The notes under the pieces were generated by a model, which was given only the letters and a program-made list of their open reading frames with translations, was not told the DNA's origin and searched no databases. Below, one piece after another: positions 1 to 12,279 of a stretch of 64,000 nt of DNA; positions within the stretch are counted from its first letter, which is position 1, and each line of letters begins with the position of its first letter. The stretch spans positions 1,262,205-1,326,204 of the forward strand of contig JAYKAV010002766.1 in the NCBI GenBank assembly GCA_035582835.1. Reading direction: 5' to 3'. The position numbers and the translations under genes were made by a program. This DNA is from Phoebastria nigripes. Taxonomy: Eukaryota > Chordata > Aves > Procellariiformes > Diomedeidae.

Positions 1-1490
1 TTGATGTTAATGGTGGTGGCCCCTCTGCCTTTCCCGAATTGGGGGCTAAAAGTTCACTCGGAGGAGCAGGAGGCATGTGAGTGCTTGTAAAGCATGGGGC
101 TGAGGCAGAGTGGGCTGACCCCCCCTCCCACCTTCCCCTCTTCCCTTCTCCCGCCGCAGCCTCCCTGAGCCAGCACCGGGCTCTGGATGCACCCCGAGGT
201 GCTGCACATCCATGCTGGGTGCTGGGTGCATGCACACGTCGTCTTCTTGCATGTCCCCTATAGCTAGGGACATGGGGCACAGGGCTTTACATTGGTGTGG
301 TCCGTTCCCACGGAGCGAGCGACAGCTCCAGGCGAGAGGGGATCGATGAGAGCAAAGCAAGTGCACTTTCGAATCTGTTCAAAGGACCATGGAGCATGGA
401 AATGGCCGTGCCACAGGGGAGCAGGGCGCATGCCGCCGGGGCATGGGGACAGCCAGCGCTGAGCCCTCCTCCTGCCATACACGGAGCCCTGGGGCAGGCC
501 AGACCCAATTCTGCCGGGTGCTGAGCACCCCTGGCCAGGTCTGAGGGCTGGGGCTGGTGGGGAGGCATGGAGCATCCTCGTGGTGTGGGACCTGCATCGC
601 CCCCAGGACCATTGCTCCCCAGGGACCCCCGCTAAGGGGGCACCCAGGAGCGGGTGCTCTGCTCCACTCTGGCCCCTGCCTCGGGCGTTTGGGAGGCTTC
701 ATGCTCTGCACCGAGGGTCGCTGTGCTAGTGAGAGCCGGGAGGGGAGACAGAGGGTGTGGGGCACCCATGTCCCCGCGCACACCCACGTCCCCGTGCACA
801 CCCACGTGTGCGGAGGCTGAGCCAAGCTGTAGCCTGGTTTCCCTAGGAAACTGAGCGGAGGCCAAAATTGTGCGGGGAGGTGCTGGAGGGGCTCCGAAAT
901 GTGGCCCGAAGAGCTCCACGCCCAGGGACCCTTGCTGTCCCACCCGGTGCTCCAGGGACGCCGATGGCAGTGACGGTCTGGTGGCACTTGGGCAGCTGGG
1001 GGTGCAAGAGAGGCTGTGCTGGTGGCAGCTCGGCTGCGGCGGGGGGGTTTGGAGAGGGGATTTTGGCAATGAAACACAGCCTCTGGGCACTCCCCTGACA
1101 CTCACAAATGACCAAGATGGGGCTGTCACCAGCGCTGCAGGGCTGTCACCGGTGCTGGGGCATGTCCCTGCCCTTCTTGCTGCCGTGGGCTTGTGCAGGA
1201 TTGGGGCTGCTCAAAGCTCACCCAGAGCATCCCCTCCTGAGCAACGGGGAATCTGGGGCTATCCAGAGCCCCCAGCACGGTGCAGCCTGTAACCCTGCTG
1301 CCACAGGGGCTTGGAGGACACATTTCCCTGGGAAGACCCTGTGGATGAGGGGGAGGAAGGAGGGCATCGTTTGAGGGTCGAGGACCAGGCAGGTGCGCGA
1401 GGGAAGAGCCTCTCGCAGGCGGCAGGGTCTGCCCAGCTCCTCAGCCTCGCCAGTCACACCTTCGCCCTGCTCGCTGCCTGCGTGCCAGCC

Positions 1491-1577
1491 CTCCTACACC
1501 TCCTTCTCCTCCTCCTCCTCTTCCTACACCTCCTCTTCCTCCTCCTCCTCTCCTCCTCCTCCTCCTCCTCCTCCTCC
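1491..1577. repeat. TCC/CTC trinucleotide microsatellite
   Basis: Nearly uninterrupted CTC/TCC repeats run for about 85 bases, broken twice by TACACC. The + strand is a pure pyrimidine tract over much of it, so length variation between individuals is likely. Confidence 0.9.
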
Positions 1578-1629
1578 ATGGGCCTTTCACACGCTGCCAA
1601 GTGAAGATGCATTTGCCGGGCTGCGCGCT

Positions 1630-1870
1630 CCAAAAGTTGATAATTCCCCTCCAGGCAATTAAAAGGAAGCCATTTCTCCTCAATCAGCCGTATTTGAATA
1701 TGGAAATGATTTTTAATTACTCAGAGTCAATATCATTTTATCACTGAAATGTGTTTGAACGAGGTTCGCTGTATTTGCAGGGCGTCTAATAAGCTGAATG
1801 CAAATTCACTGCGATTCACGGGTTTTAAATGTTCTGATGAGCGAGGGAAGGTGCTGCCCTTTGAAGGTTT
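1630..1870. promoter_or_regulatory. AT-rich island, candidate conserved noncoding element
   Basis: This is a sharp AT-rich block inside strongly GC-rich DNA. It contains several TAAT/ATTA homeodomain-type cores and a perfect POU octamer ATGCAAAT at 1798-1805. No open frame explains it. Such islands in GC-rich avian DNA are often conserved enhancers. This is inference only; no alignment was available. Confidence 0.35.
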
Positions 1871-2107
1871 CATTCCCAGGCTCCTGAGGGGACACGAAAT
1901 GCCAGCCGCCCCTCCTGCCCCACCGGCTACCATGGGTGCAAAGGCAGGGGGGACGTGGCAGGGGCCACGAGCCCGGTGGGGACACGGGGACCGTGACCGC
2001 CCCTTCCCCGAGTGCGGCCGTCCCCAGCTTGCCTGGCCCCGAACATGCCCGGGGTCAGCTCTGCATGGAGCTAATGACAGCTCAGCAGCGTTAGATCCCT
2101 GGCTATT

Positions 2108-2150
2108 GTCTCCTGATTAATTTGCTAATTATGTTCTGCTTTTATCCAAG
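2108..2150. promoter_or_regulatory. Small AT-rich island with clustered TAAT cores
   Basis: Two closely spaced homeodomain-type cores (TGATTAATT and GCTAATTA) lie in about 35 bases, flanked by GC-rich sequence. A candidate regulatory element, unproven. Confidence 0.25.
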
Positions 2151-2857
2151 GGCCCTGGCAGTGCGGAAATGTCAGGCACTTGTTTATGCCCTGGGTTGCT
2201 GGCGAAGTGACAAAGGCAGGGTCCTGGAGGAGCCACGCGTAACCTGGCCCTGCCGGCCCCGGCATCGCCGCGCCGCAGCTCCCACGGGGCTGGGACTGAG
2301 CTGCTGCCTCCGCCACTGCCTCCCCCAGCAGCCCTGGGCCTGTCCTTTTGCCCATGCCTCAATTTCCCCCAGGGTGGGGGCTGAAAATAGCCAGATCCAT
2401 CTCCCTGCACGCTCCAGGGGTGGGGAGCGCTGGCACGGTGGCGTCAATGCCACCATGCCATGGCAGGGACCAATTGCCCATGGTTGCGGTCCCTGTGCCT
2501 CTGCGGGGTTGTCACCGGGGGGGTGCAAAGTACACAGCACCTGAGGCAAGGGCGACCGGGGCAGCTTCCCTCGGGTGCAGCCCAGCATTGCTCTCGTCTC
2601 CTGCAGCCTCCGCATCCCAGCTCACTGCTTACTGGGAGGCACTGGGGCTCCAGCCCCCTGGGGGAGAGGCCGCTGGAGATGCCACCCCCGCTGCTGAGAA
2701 GGGGACAGGGGATGTGGCTGATCGGCTTCCCAACATCCAACCTCTGGGTTTTCCTGCTGTGAAAACCCATCAGGTGTCGGCGTTGAACACCGTGCTCCTG
2801 CAAGACTGAGCAGCCGAGATAACATCCCCGCCGACGGCTTCAGCCAGGCTTTCTGCA

Positions 2858-2920
2858 GCCCTCATGTATATTAATCGAGATGAATATTTATGCAAAGTTT
2901 CTCACTCTTGAGCAGTTGCT
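2858..2920. promoter_or_regulatory. AT-rich island with octamer-like TATGCAAA
   Basis: ATTAATCGAGATGAATATTT is followed directly by an ATGCAAAG variant octamer at about 2890. This is the second POU-like plus homeodomain-like combination in the 5' flank, after 1630-1870. Candidate regulatory element, unproven. Confidence 0.25.
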
Positions 2921-5218
2921 CGTGTGCAGGCGCGATCCGGCTCCTGCTGCCGGTTTGGGCGGTGAAATGGCTCCGGCGGCCGGAGGCTGCGGGCAGCCCT
3001 GCGGTGGGAATGGGCAGGGCTGGGGGTGAGCTTGCTCCTTGCCAGGCTGCTCCGGCTCGGGGAGGATCTCCCAGCATGCTGGGATCCGGAGGGATGTGCT
3101 GGAACCTGGCCGAAGCCCCGGGATGGAGCAGGGCTGCTTTCTGGTGCGTGGAGACCTGGAGGTGCGAATCCCACAGGTGTCCCATGTGCCGGCTCCCCAC
3201 CGATGCTGTGCTCATCCCTCGATCCCACAGGTCCAGGAGGCAGCCTCTGCACCCTCATCCAGCAGAAACTCTCCCAATTTTTCCCAGAAACTCTTCCCAG
3301 CACACCTGGCCCTGCGCCTCGAGTCCTTCGCGCTGCCCTGCCTCATGCCAATGTATCATGTCTGCATTGGCACAGACGGACACGGGATCAGCCCTGGTCC
3401 ATCCTTCAGTGAACAAAGTGCCTGGAAAAATCAAAATGAAGATGCTGAGCTGAAACCCATCTTCCTGGGCACAACAGCTGCGTCCGTAGGTCTGGGAGCC
3501 GCTTGGGATCAGCTGTTGGCTGCGCTGCCGCGGCAGCGCTCCTCGGTCCAGAACAAACCCCAAAGGGAAATTTATTTCAGAGCTTATTCCTATCCTTCCT
3601 CTTCTGCTCATCGCACAGGCTTCCCCTGCTCCTTTTCCTTTCCTTTTCTCCGTGCCACCACTAGCAGAAAACTTCACGTGAAGGTACCTCGGAGGTGAGC
3701 AGCGGCCGCAGGCAGCCGGCGTGGGGCTGGTCCCTCCGTCCTGGCGATGGGCACCAAGCGACTGGCGAGGGCTCCTCCGCCGGCACTTACTGCCTCTTCC
3801 CATTAGAGCGGATTATCTTGCAAACCAAACTTCCCTGTTTATCGCTGCTTTTGTTTTTCCACTGGAGCAATTCGCAGCGAAGTTTATGGGAAGCGATTCA
3901 GGCAGGCGGCTGCAGTTACCGGCTTCTCGGGGGCTGCCTTCTGCTCCCGTCTCACCCGGAGGTTCAAGCCGAGATGTTCCTGCTAAGCCTTTCTGAAAAG
4001 CTGCTGCTCCGTGCCCTGCTCGGGGGAGACGAGCCCTGGGGATCGGGCCCATTGGGGGCCATGGGAGCTTGGGGGCTGGTTGCAGCGTTCCCACATCCCC
4101 CCCCGGCTGGGAGCTGGACTCGCTCCCTTCCCTGAATCCTCATCCAGGGCCGGGCACGGAGTAGCTGCCACCTCGCTGACTCTCCCCTGTCGCTGATTTC
4201 TGTGCCAAGAAGAAATAAGAGCCCCATGTTGGAAACACAAGAGTGCCGGGTGCCTCGGGAGCCCCCGGCCGCGGGGAGGGCTCGGTCGGTCCTGCCCGGC
4301 GCTGGCTGTGCCGGCGGTGCCCGTGCCCGCAGATGCTGTTAGCCGCGGCAGCAGCGCCTGCATAATGATCGTGGCGGCACCGAGGACCTTGTGTCAACCT
4401 GGCGGGTTATTATTGCCTTAATGGACAGGTCTAATTCCCATCCAGCAGGCAAAGCCCTGGTGTTACAACCTCCGCACGCGCGGGCACTGCTCTAATTATG
4501 CCCTGCGAGCTGCTCTGCTTACGCTGACACCCAGCCCCGCCGAATCCGCGGGCACCGGTGAGGCTGAGAGCCCTGATCAGTGTTTTCCCCATGTCCCAGC
4601 AGTTCACGGGGGTGAGGAGGATGCTGGGGGCTCTGAGCGCTCGCACCCATCAGCCGGGGAGATGCTTCATTTTGGCTGGGGGGTCTCCAGCGCCTTCCCG
4701 AGCGCTGCCTGGTCCAGGGGGCTGGGGGAGGGCTGAGCACCCCTCTTGCCTTGCTTTGGGCTGGGGGCACGGCCGGTGGCAGAGCTCACGCTGTGGCTGG
4801 GGGAAGGTTTGCAGGGATGCAGCAGCAACAAGCAGCTACAGAGAGCACCCAGTTGTCCTGGTAACAGTGGGTGCCTCCGGCTCCCGCAGCTCAGCCTCCC
4901 CCCCAGCGCTGGAGCCCTCTGGCCCCTCCTTGCCGCGGGCAGGGTCCCACCGGGGGCAGAGGAGCCTTTTGGCGATGCTGCCTGCAGCAGCGGGGAGCCT
5001 GGGGCAGGGGGGCGATGCGGAGGTGGGAGAAGACTCCCTCGCTGGAAGGGCAGCAGCAGGCACAGGGTGAGGTTACATGCATGACCACAGGCCGTGGTCA
5101 GGCCTGGTGGCATGGGGCTCTTGCAGGACAGAGCCATGTGAGCCAGGCTGGCCCGGGATGCTGCGTCGCAGCCGGCACCAGAGCCAGGGCAGAGCCCACA
5201 GGCGATGTGCAGGCAGCG

Positions 5219-5268
5219 CATCCTGCATCGCATCCTGCATCACATCCAGCATCGCATTCCGCATCACT
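5219..5268. repeat. CATCCTGCATCG-type short tandem repeat
   Basis: Four to five imperfect 11-12-base units built on GCATC(C/A)(T/C)GCATC follow one another. It lies beside an AT-richer segment (5285-5560) and has no coding role that I can see. Confidence 0.7.
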
Positions 5269-6239
5269 CGCAGGGCAGCGGTAGCTGGTGACAAGTGCGT
5301 TTGGAAATTTGGAAATATCTCAAGCGTGCAGACCTATTCGCCTGTGGGAGCAAATATCTTGTGGGAAGCAGAGAGTGTGACCCAGAGAGCCGTGGCTTTG
5401 GGATCGCCCTTCTGCTGAGCTGCAGCCGCTGCAATGATCTGTATTTACAGAGACGGGTTCTGGAATATCCTCCAGTTATGTCTGAGCTAATGATGCTTTT
5501 TTCCCTGGGATAAAGAACAGCCTGAAAAGCTGCTGTGCTTTCTTTCGGCCTTGACCCAGAAGGGATGAGTGTCTGTCTGGGGACACTGGGTTGGGCACCG
5601 GCGGCTGCAGGGGAGGACTGGGAAAAGGGAACGCCGGGGAGGGAGGGAGCTGAATTGCACAAAGGTCTCGGATGGATATGACCCTGCGCTTCCAGCGGTG
5701 TCGGGCTGGGTTAGGGCTGGCGCTGAGCTACATATCTCCAGGGTGCTGAGCAGCGGTCCTGGTGGTGCCTCCTGCTACCGGGTTTCTGCCTCTGTCACAC
5801 CTGGCCCCAGATGGAGGCTGCAAGGGGCCGCCCGGAGATCTGTGCATCCCCCAGGGCTGAGCACAGCGCACACAGCGCCGGGCAGGATGTGACCAGCAGA
5901 GGTGGACAGACGGGCAATGGGAATACGCTGCATTTCCAGCTGTGCTGCTCCCGCAGCGTGGCAGCGAGGCCGTGCCACATCCTGCTGGGCACCTTGCTGC
6001 GGGGCTGGGGCTCGGTGGCGGTGACACCCCGTCCCCTCCAAGCCAGAGCTCCCCCTGCTCCTGGCGGGCTCTGCCATGGGCAGGATCTGGGCTGCAGTGG
6101 AGCCACTATGCCAGCTGCTCTCAGTTGCCCATGGACCGCCAAGACGGTCAGGTTTATCCCGTCTGTGCACGGCCTTCACACGTGAAACTGCAGCTCTGCA
6201 GCCCCCCCAAACACCACCACATGGCTCTGGGAGTCTGAC

Positions 6240-6730
6240 ATCCTCCACGTCACACACACTCGTGCCACATTTGTGCAACCATGGGGTGTGCCAGCCCCAT
6301 TTCTCACCCAGTGCTGATGCTCCAGGTCTCCCTGCATCCCACACCGCCCCGCACCCCACAGCTCTCCTGCAAAACATGCCATGCCAAGGCCTGCACGTGT
6401 GTGCAACACGGCTGCTGGCAGGGAGCACACGTATCCTGCACAGGGGTGTGCCACGCACGTGTGTGTGCACGCCCCAGCACCCGCTGGTGTGCATGCACGC
6501 ACTGCCCACACATCAGCAAGCACGAACAGACCACTCGTGTGCACGCGTGAACAACCCAGCCGTGAACGCGCAGACACAGCCCGCGCCTGTGCATGCACGA
6601 ACCAGCTCATGCGTGTGCGGACACACGCCAGCCACACACCTGCACACGCAGCCCGCATGCACCCCCCCACCCAGGAGCACAACACCCGCGTGCGTGTGCA
6701 CACCACATCCACTCCTGTGCAGCCCCCCCC
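6240..6730. repeat. CA/CG-rich alternating purine-pyrimidine tract
   Basis: Many ACAC, GCACG and GTGTGCACG blocks occur, ending in a C homopolymer (6722-6730) that abuts the assembly gap. The composition is low complexity and Z-DNA-prone. The gap probably results from this composition plus the CpG island on its far side. Confidence 0.7.
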
Positions 6731-7386
6731 NNNNNNNNNNNNNNNNNNNNNNNNNNNNNNNNNNNNNNNNNNNNNNNNNNNNNNNNNNNNNNNNNNNNNN
6801 NNNNNNNNNNNNNNNNNNNNNNNNNNNNNNNNNNNNNNNNNNNNNNNNNNNNNNNNNNNNNNNNNNNNNNNNNNNNNNNNNNNNNNNNNNNNNNNNNNNN
6901 NNNNNNNNNNNNNNNNNNNNNNNNNNNNNNNNNNNNNNNNNNNNNNNNNNNNNNNNNNNNNNNNNNNNNNNNNNNNNNNNNNNNNNNNNNNNNNNNNNNN
7001 NNNNNNNNNNNNNNNNNNNNNNNNNNNNNNNNNNNNNNNNNNNNNNNNNNNNNNNNNNNNNNNNNNNNNNNNNNNNNNNNNNNNNNNNNNNNNNNNNNNN
7101 NNNNNNNNNNNNNNNNNNNNNNNNNNNNNNNNNNNNNNNNNNNNNNNNNNNNNNNNNNNNNNNNNNNNNNNNNNNNNNNNNNNNNNNNNNNNNNNNNNNN
7201 NNNNNNNNNNNNNNNNNNNNNNNNNNNNNNNNNNNNNNNNNNNNNNNNNNNNNNNNNNNNNNNNNNNNNNNNNNNNNNNNNNNNNNNNNNNNNNNNNNNN
7301 NNNNNNNNNNNNNNNNNNNNNNNNNNNNNNNNNNNNNNNNNNNNNNNNNNNNNNNNNNNNNNNNNNNNNNNNNNNNNNNNNNNNNN
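6731..7386. other. Assembly gap (656 N)
   Basis: A continuous run of N. It separates CA/CG-rich DNA on the left from a CpG-rich block on the right, so promoter or leader-exon sequence of ADGRB2 may be missing here. The true gap size is unknown. Confidence 0.99.
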
Positions 7387-7800
7387 GGTGCGCTCCGCTC
7401 CCCCCCCCTCCGCGGCGCAGCGGGGGCGGCAGCTCGCCGGGGATGCGGGATGCGGCGGCCGGTGCTGCCGGTTGGCAGAGCCCCGGTTCCGCCGTGCCAC
7501 CACCGCCCCCCGCCACCCCCGGCCAACTTTCCTGCCCCGGCGATGGGCTGTGGGGCCGGGGACTTGCAGCCGCGCCGCGGTACCGGCGGTGCCCCGTGCC
7601 CGGTGCGGGCAGCGGCATCCCCGGAGCGGCCCCGGCCCTGCCTGGAAGTTGCGCGGGGCTGCGGCGGCGGCGGGGCGGGCTCGGCACCGGGGCTGGCTGC
7701 GAGCGGCGGGCATGCCCGGGGCTGCCGGTCCCCCCCCGGGGTGCCAGTCCCTCCCTGCGAGCAGTGCCAGGGCTCCGGCAGCCCCACGGTGGAGGGGCTG
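7387..7800. promoter_or_regulatory. CpG-rich block, candidate ADGRB2 promoter/first exon
   Basis: Immediately after the gap the DNA is dense in CpG dinucleotides and GGCGG/CCGCC blocks, unlike the surrounding GC-rich but CpG-poorer sequence. It is the only such block upstream of the ADGRB2 coding start at 14274. A promoter or noncoding first exon here fits, because the first coding exon is preceded by a splice acceptor. I could not identify the leader exon's donor. Confidence 0.4.
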
Positions 7801-10639
7801 CACACGTGTCGGTGGGCACATGCATGTCGCTGGGCACACATGTGGCAGCGCGGTGCCGTGGTGTGTCATACAGCAAGGCCACAGGCGCCCGGCTGCCTGC
7901 TGGCATCCCCGCTAGCCCCGGCGTGGGCACACGGGTGCTGCCAGCCCGGCATGCGTGGGTGCTCGGCGCGTTGGTCTCCCCACACCAGGGCTGGCCCCAT
8001 GCTGTCACCCCTGGCCGGGGACCCAGGGAATCGGCACGCGCCGGGGCGCGTGGGCAGGTGTGTTGGCAGAGCCCTGGCAGCAGGTGGGCGGTTTTGCAGC
8101 TCTCCCCTGCGTGGGGCTTTGTTTGGTGCCAGCGTGGAGGGCTGCGGGGAGCCCCCGTGCCACGGCCGTGCTGCTGGGGCGAGCGGCGCCTGGGGACCGT
8201 GGGCGTGCAGCGAGGGCACACGTGGGCGCCCAGCGTGTGCCGGTGCGGGCACGTGCGGTGTGCAGGTGGCAGCCGGATCTGGGGGGAAGTGAGGGAGCTG
8301 CTTCCCTTCCCAGGGGACCTGCAAGCCCTGGGGTTCGTGGCAGGAGCGATGCCATGTGTGCCCACGCAGGTCACTTGTTGAAGCATGGGGAGATTTTCTG
8401 CAGCCCCGGCCGGTGCGGAGGGTGCGTGTGCGCAGCGCCTGCACGGTCGGCACCGAGGGCTCGCGGCAGCACAGCGTGTGAGCAACCCTTTGCTTTTCTA
8501 GGTCATGTCACTGCTGCCTGTGCTGGATGGTGCCTTGCAGCTGGGGCCACCGGTGATGTAGGGAGGTGGCCCCAGGGTGGCCGGGCTGGGTTGTGGCAAA
8601 GCATCTGGTTGGGGTTTCTGGCCGGGCGCTGCCGATGGCTGGGGCGCGCATGGAGCCGGTGGCGTGGGGCTGGTGCTGAGCCGTGCCGCTGGGAGAGCTC
8701 CCGGTGGGCAGCGGGGCGGTTATTTGGGACTGACCTTTCCCCTCCTCAAAGGCGGCGGCGGCTGAGCCGAGGAGGGCTCGTGGGGAGGGAGCTGGCTCGC
8801 AGGGCTCACGCTGGGCACCCATGGGGAGGAGCGGGGTGGCGCAGCTGTCGTCACCATCGCCATCACCTGGCTGCTCTCCGGTCACCCTCATCAGGGAGGC
8901 TTGGCGCCCCGTTTCCTAGTGGGATTCATTACCAGTGGCACGGATAGCAGCGGATGCTGGAGTTGGCCGTGGGGCAGTGCCAGCCCCTCTGTGCCAGAGC
9001 CTGGATCCTGGCAGCGGCTCCTCTTCAAGGCCTGCCCGGCTGCTCGTCAAGCCTTGTCACCAGACCCTGCTTTGATCCAAGGAGTTTGCAAGAAGCCAGG
9101 ATCCTACCAATTTGGTCTGTGCTGGAGAGAAAATGGATACAGAGCCAGCACCGCGGGCGGCTTGCTCTCCGGCCGGCAGCCGTGTGGCAGAGGTGTTCTG
9201 GCATCGGCTGGGACATGCTGCCTGCTCTTCCCGGTTGCCTCCGGCTCTTCTCGACGCCTCTGAGGACCTCCAGCAGCACAGCTCTTCTGCCCGGTGTGAC
9301 ACCTCTGCTGTGCCAGCAACAGGCGTTGGGCCAGGGGTGCTGGGCTTTTTCCGGAGAGCTGCAGTGGGCTCTGTCCTCCCCGTCGGGCTCGCGGGCTGCC
9401 GAGAGCCCTGCCCTGGCACCAGCCTCCCACACAGAGCAGTGGGAATAGATGGGTTTTCCTTCGCCTAGGCTGCTCCCATCGCAGCCGAGTCCCTGTGCTC
9501 CAGGCTGGATGGGGGCTGCAAGATGGGCTCCCCATGCTCCCCTGCCCGGAGGAAGATGATGCTCGGACAGACGGATGCACAGACCATGGGATGAGCCGCT
9601 AGCCCTGGTCCAGCCCCCGCCTCCCCTGCACAGCCCTCGGGGCTGGGCTGCTGCGATGCCTCGATGCTTCTCCATGGGAATTGGGACCAAGGCCTTGCAA
9701 ACTCATTTCCTACCATGGTGCCGTCCTCTAATGGGGATGGGGCTGGCTCTGGGCCACCCGGCTCGGTTGCCAAACGTCAGAGGCTCCATAGCTCCTTGGT
9801 GCTCGTGAGGGCCATTGTGTCCCCCCCAGCTCTCGTCCCGTCTGTTCTTCTTGATGTCCTCCAAGAGCAGGATGGAGCCAGGCCCCTTCTCCTCCTCGGG
9901 GCACCTCGGAGACTCCCGGCGGATCCGAGTCTGGCTGAGATGGTGGGTTACAGAAATCCCCCTCCAGCGTGAGCACACATCCAGGCTGCCACCCGGCTGC
10001 TGCTACCCCTGGGACACGGATCCCCCTTTGGAGCCCTCCTGGGGCTCTCAGCCCCCCGTCCCTTTGCCCTACAGTGCCAGGGCAGGATGGAGCTGATGGA
10101 GAAGAGGCAGCCGCATCCCAGCGACATGGAAACTACTCGGAAGAGGCCATGGGAGAGCAACGGGAGCAGCCGCAGCTGCTGCAGCCCCTGCGGGTGCCCT
10201 GCTGCGGGGGGGGGGGGGGGGCTCGCCTCCAGGGACCCCCGCAGCCGCAGAGGGGGAGGCAGCACACGTTGTTCCCTGGCAGAGCGTAATCCCTAATCCC
10301 GGAGGAGATTTCACTGTGCTGTCTCTCGGCCTTGCTTTTGGAGTGGAGTTTTACCAACAGCAGTTAAGTAAAATAAATAAAAAGGCCTGTGCTTGCCAGT
10401 GCTAGCGAGGCTGAGCCAGTGATTGGCAAAGCGGCACCATTAATTACAGCTCGGTGCTGCTGCCAGCCTGCCTGCTTCAGGAAAGGTGGTGGCAGCGCGC
10501 CGGGGAAGCCAGAGGGAGAGGGGGAGTGCGCGGGGAAGGGGGAGATGTGGGAGCGCAGAGAGGGGAAACGTGGTCCCGGGCGCCGGGGGGATTTTGTTGC
10601 GGGGGGTGGAAGCGGCACCGATACCCCTCTCCCTGCCAA

Positions 10640-10705
10640 GCGCCTGTGCGTGCATGCACGGGAGCCCACGCGTGCACACGCATGTGCATGCACATGCCTT
10701 GCAGG
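10640..10705. repeat. GTGCATGCACACG alternating tract
   Basis: About 60 bases of mostly alternating purine-pyrimidine dinucleotides (GTGCGTGCATGCACG and related). Low complexity and prone to Z-DNA; no coding meaning. Confidence 0.65.
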
Positions 10706-11194
10706 AAGCCGCATTTTCGGGGGGCTGTGATTTCAGTGGAGTTGCTCCAGCACTTTTGCCCGGTGATGATCACAGTGTTAATTAGTTGGCAGGGAGGCTG
10801 TGTCGGTGCTGCCGAGGGCCAGGCAGGGGCTCGGTGCTGGGGGTCCCTCGCGCCGGGAGGACGGGTGCAGGGCGGCAAGTGCTGAGCGTGGCGGAGGCGG
10901 CTTTGAAGTTCCCAGGTGCCTTTGAACTGCTAGTGAAGATCCTGGAAATCGGAGGGTCGCAAACTCCCCCGGTGGGAAGAGCTCGTTACGGCACTTTGTT
11001 CGTCGGTGTCACCTCTGGGCAGGCAGGGTTGTGCTCCCATGGGAGGGAGCCCATTTCGTGGCCGCATGGCCATGCCGTGCCGTGCTGCCGGCCAGCCTGC
11101 TCCTCCCCAGATGCCGTTGCCTTTCAGCAGGGAGCAAGGCCGTTCCCACTGTGGTTCAACACTCAGGACTGCCCTCATGCCCCTGTCCCGAGCC

Positions 11195-11345
11195 ATCCTC
11201 GCTTTAGGAATTCTCATGGATTGTATATTTTCTACAGCCTATTAAAAGAACACTGTCGGGTTAAAAACCGTGTCTCTTAAACCCCAAATCTCCTTTACTT
11301 TGCTATTAATCGTTTCTCAGATTATTAATGCCAGCGGGGTTTAGT
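11195..11345. promoter_or_regulatory. AT-rich island in presumed leader intron
   Basis: About 150 bases with GTATATTTTC, CTATTAATCG and GATTATTAATG motifs, bounded on both sides by GC-rich DNA. There is no open frame of interest. A candidate conserved regulatory element; no alignment evidence. Confidence 0.3.
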
Positions 11346-12260
11346 GCCGCCCATTTATCACTTTTGGGGCTGGTTGGTTGTTTCTGGCTTTGCCTGGCCA
11401 GAGAGGGGCGGCCATGGCAGAGCAGAAGCGCGATGGTCAGGAGCTGGCCCCCACCGTGCCGGGAGGAAGGAGCTGGACCAGGTCCCCACCGAAATCCCCG
11501 TTCAGGCAAAGCATCTTCAGGGAAACAACCTGTTTGTGTGGCACGAGCAGGGCTGGTGTGGAGCAGTGCCTCCTCCTGCCGTGCCATGGCTGCTGGTGAG
11601 GGAGAGGCGAGCCCTGGTCGGATCCTGCTGGTTACCGGAGCCGGGAGGGATGTGATGGCAGTGATGGAGAGGGGCCGTGCTCTGACTGCCGAGGATGGGG
11701 AGCCTGGGATGTCGCTTCCGCACAGTCACTTCCCAGTTCTGTGATGGCTCTTTAAAAGCTTTAATTAAAAACCCACCCCCTTCCCCGTGCCCAGGCGGGG
11801 AACAAAGGCAAATGGAAGGGGCTGGAGCGGGTGGCTCCGGCGGGCAAGCGTGCCAGCCATGCTCCGGGTGCCATCCCCAGGGAGCAGCGCCCACTCCAGC
11901 AGCAGCCCAGCAAGGCGGTTGGGTGCGGTGGGTCCCTGGGGGCAGCTGGCGTCCCCCCATCAGCAGGCTTTGCCAGTGGTGCCAGGATGCAGCCGCCGGC
12001 GATGGGTGGTTTCTTCCGCATGGACCGAGGCCATTTCGGAGGCGGAGGGGCGACGGGCAGCGGGGCCATGCCCTGGCACCCCGGCGAGGCTGGGCTCGCT
12101 CTTGCCGGAGCACGCCAACGGCGACGCTGCAGGGTGCAAGGTCCTTGCCGCGGTGCCAGGTAGGGGGTGACGGTGGCCCTTCCTCGAGCTGCTCGGCAGC
12201 TCCCGCCGGGTGACTCGGTGCCCCAGATGTTAAATATCTTCTCAGGCCCAGCTTGCAGCT

Positions 12261-12279
12261 CAGTGAAATATTTTCACTG
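12261..12279. repeat. Perfect short inverted repeat CAGTGAAA-TAT-TTTCACTG
   Basis: Two perfect 8-base arms are separated by TAT, inside an AT-richer segment (12220-12370). It could be a dimeric transcription-factor site or a small hairpin, or simply chance. Confidence 0.6.

Larger units (their letters stand above)
1..6730. other. 5' flank, no coding exon recognised
   Basis: I find no exon of a recognisable protein on either strand here. Open frames are GC-driven and have no domain content. The stretch holds a TCC microsatellite (1491-1577), a CATC-type tandem repeat (5219-5268), CA/CG alternating DNA running into the gap (6240-6730), and AT-rich islands at about 1630-1870, 2108-2150, 2858-2920, 4380-4500 and 5285-5560. 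By gene order it is upstream of ADGRB2 and may be its leader intron or its intergenic flank; an unspliced noncoding exon cannot be excluded. Confidence 0.5.

Noticed and set aside
1491..1577. Poly-Ser/poly-Arg open frames
   Set aside because: They are translations of the TCC microsatellite.
6076..8485. Very long open frames on both strands (over 600 codons) across the gap
   Set aside because: More than 200 codons of each are N. The rest is CA-repeat or CpG-island sequence with no protein features.
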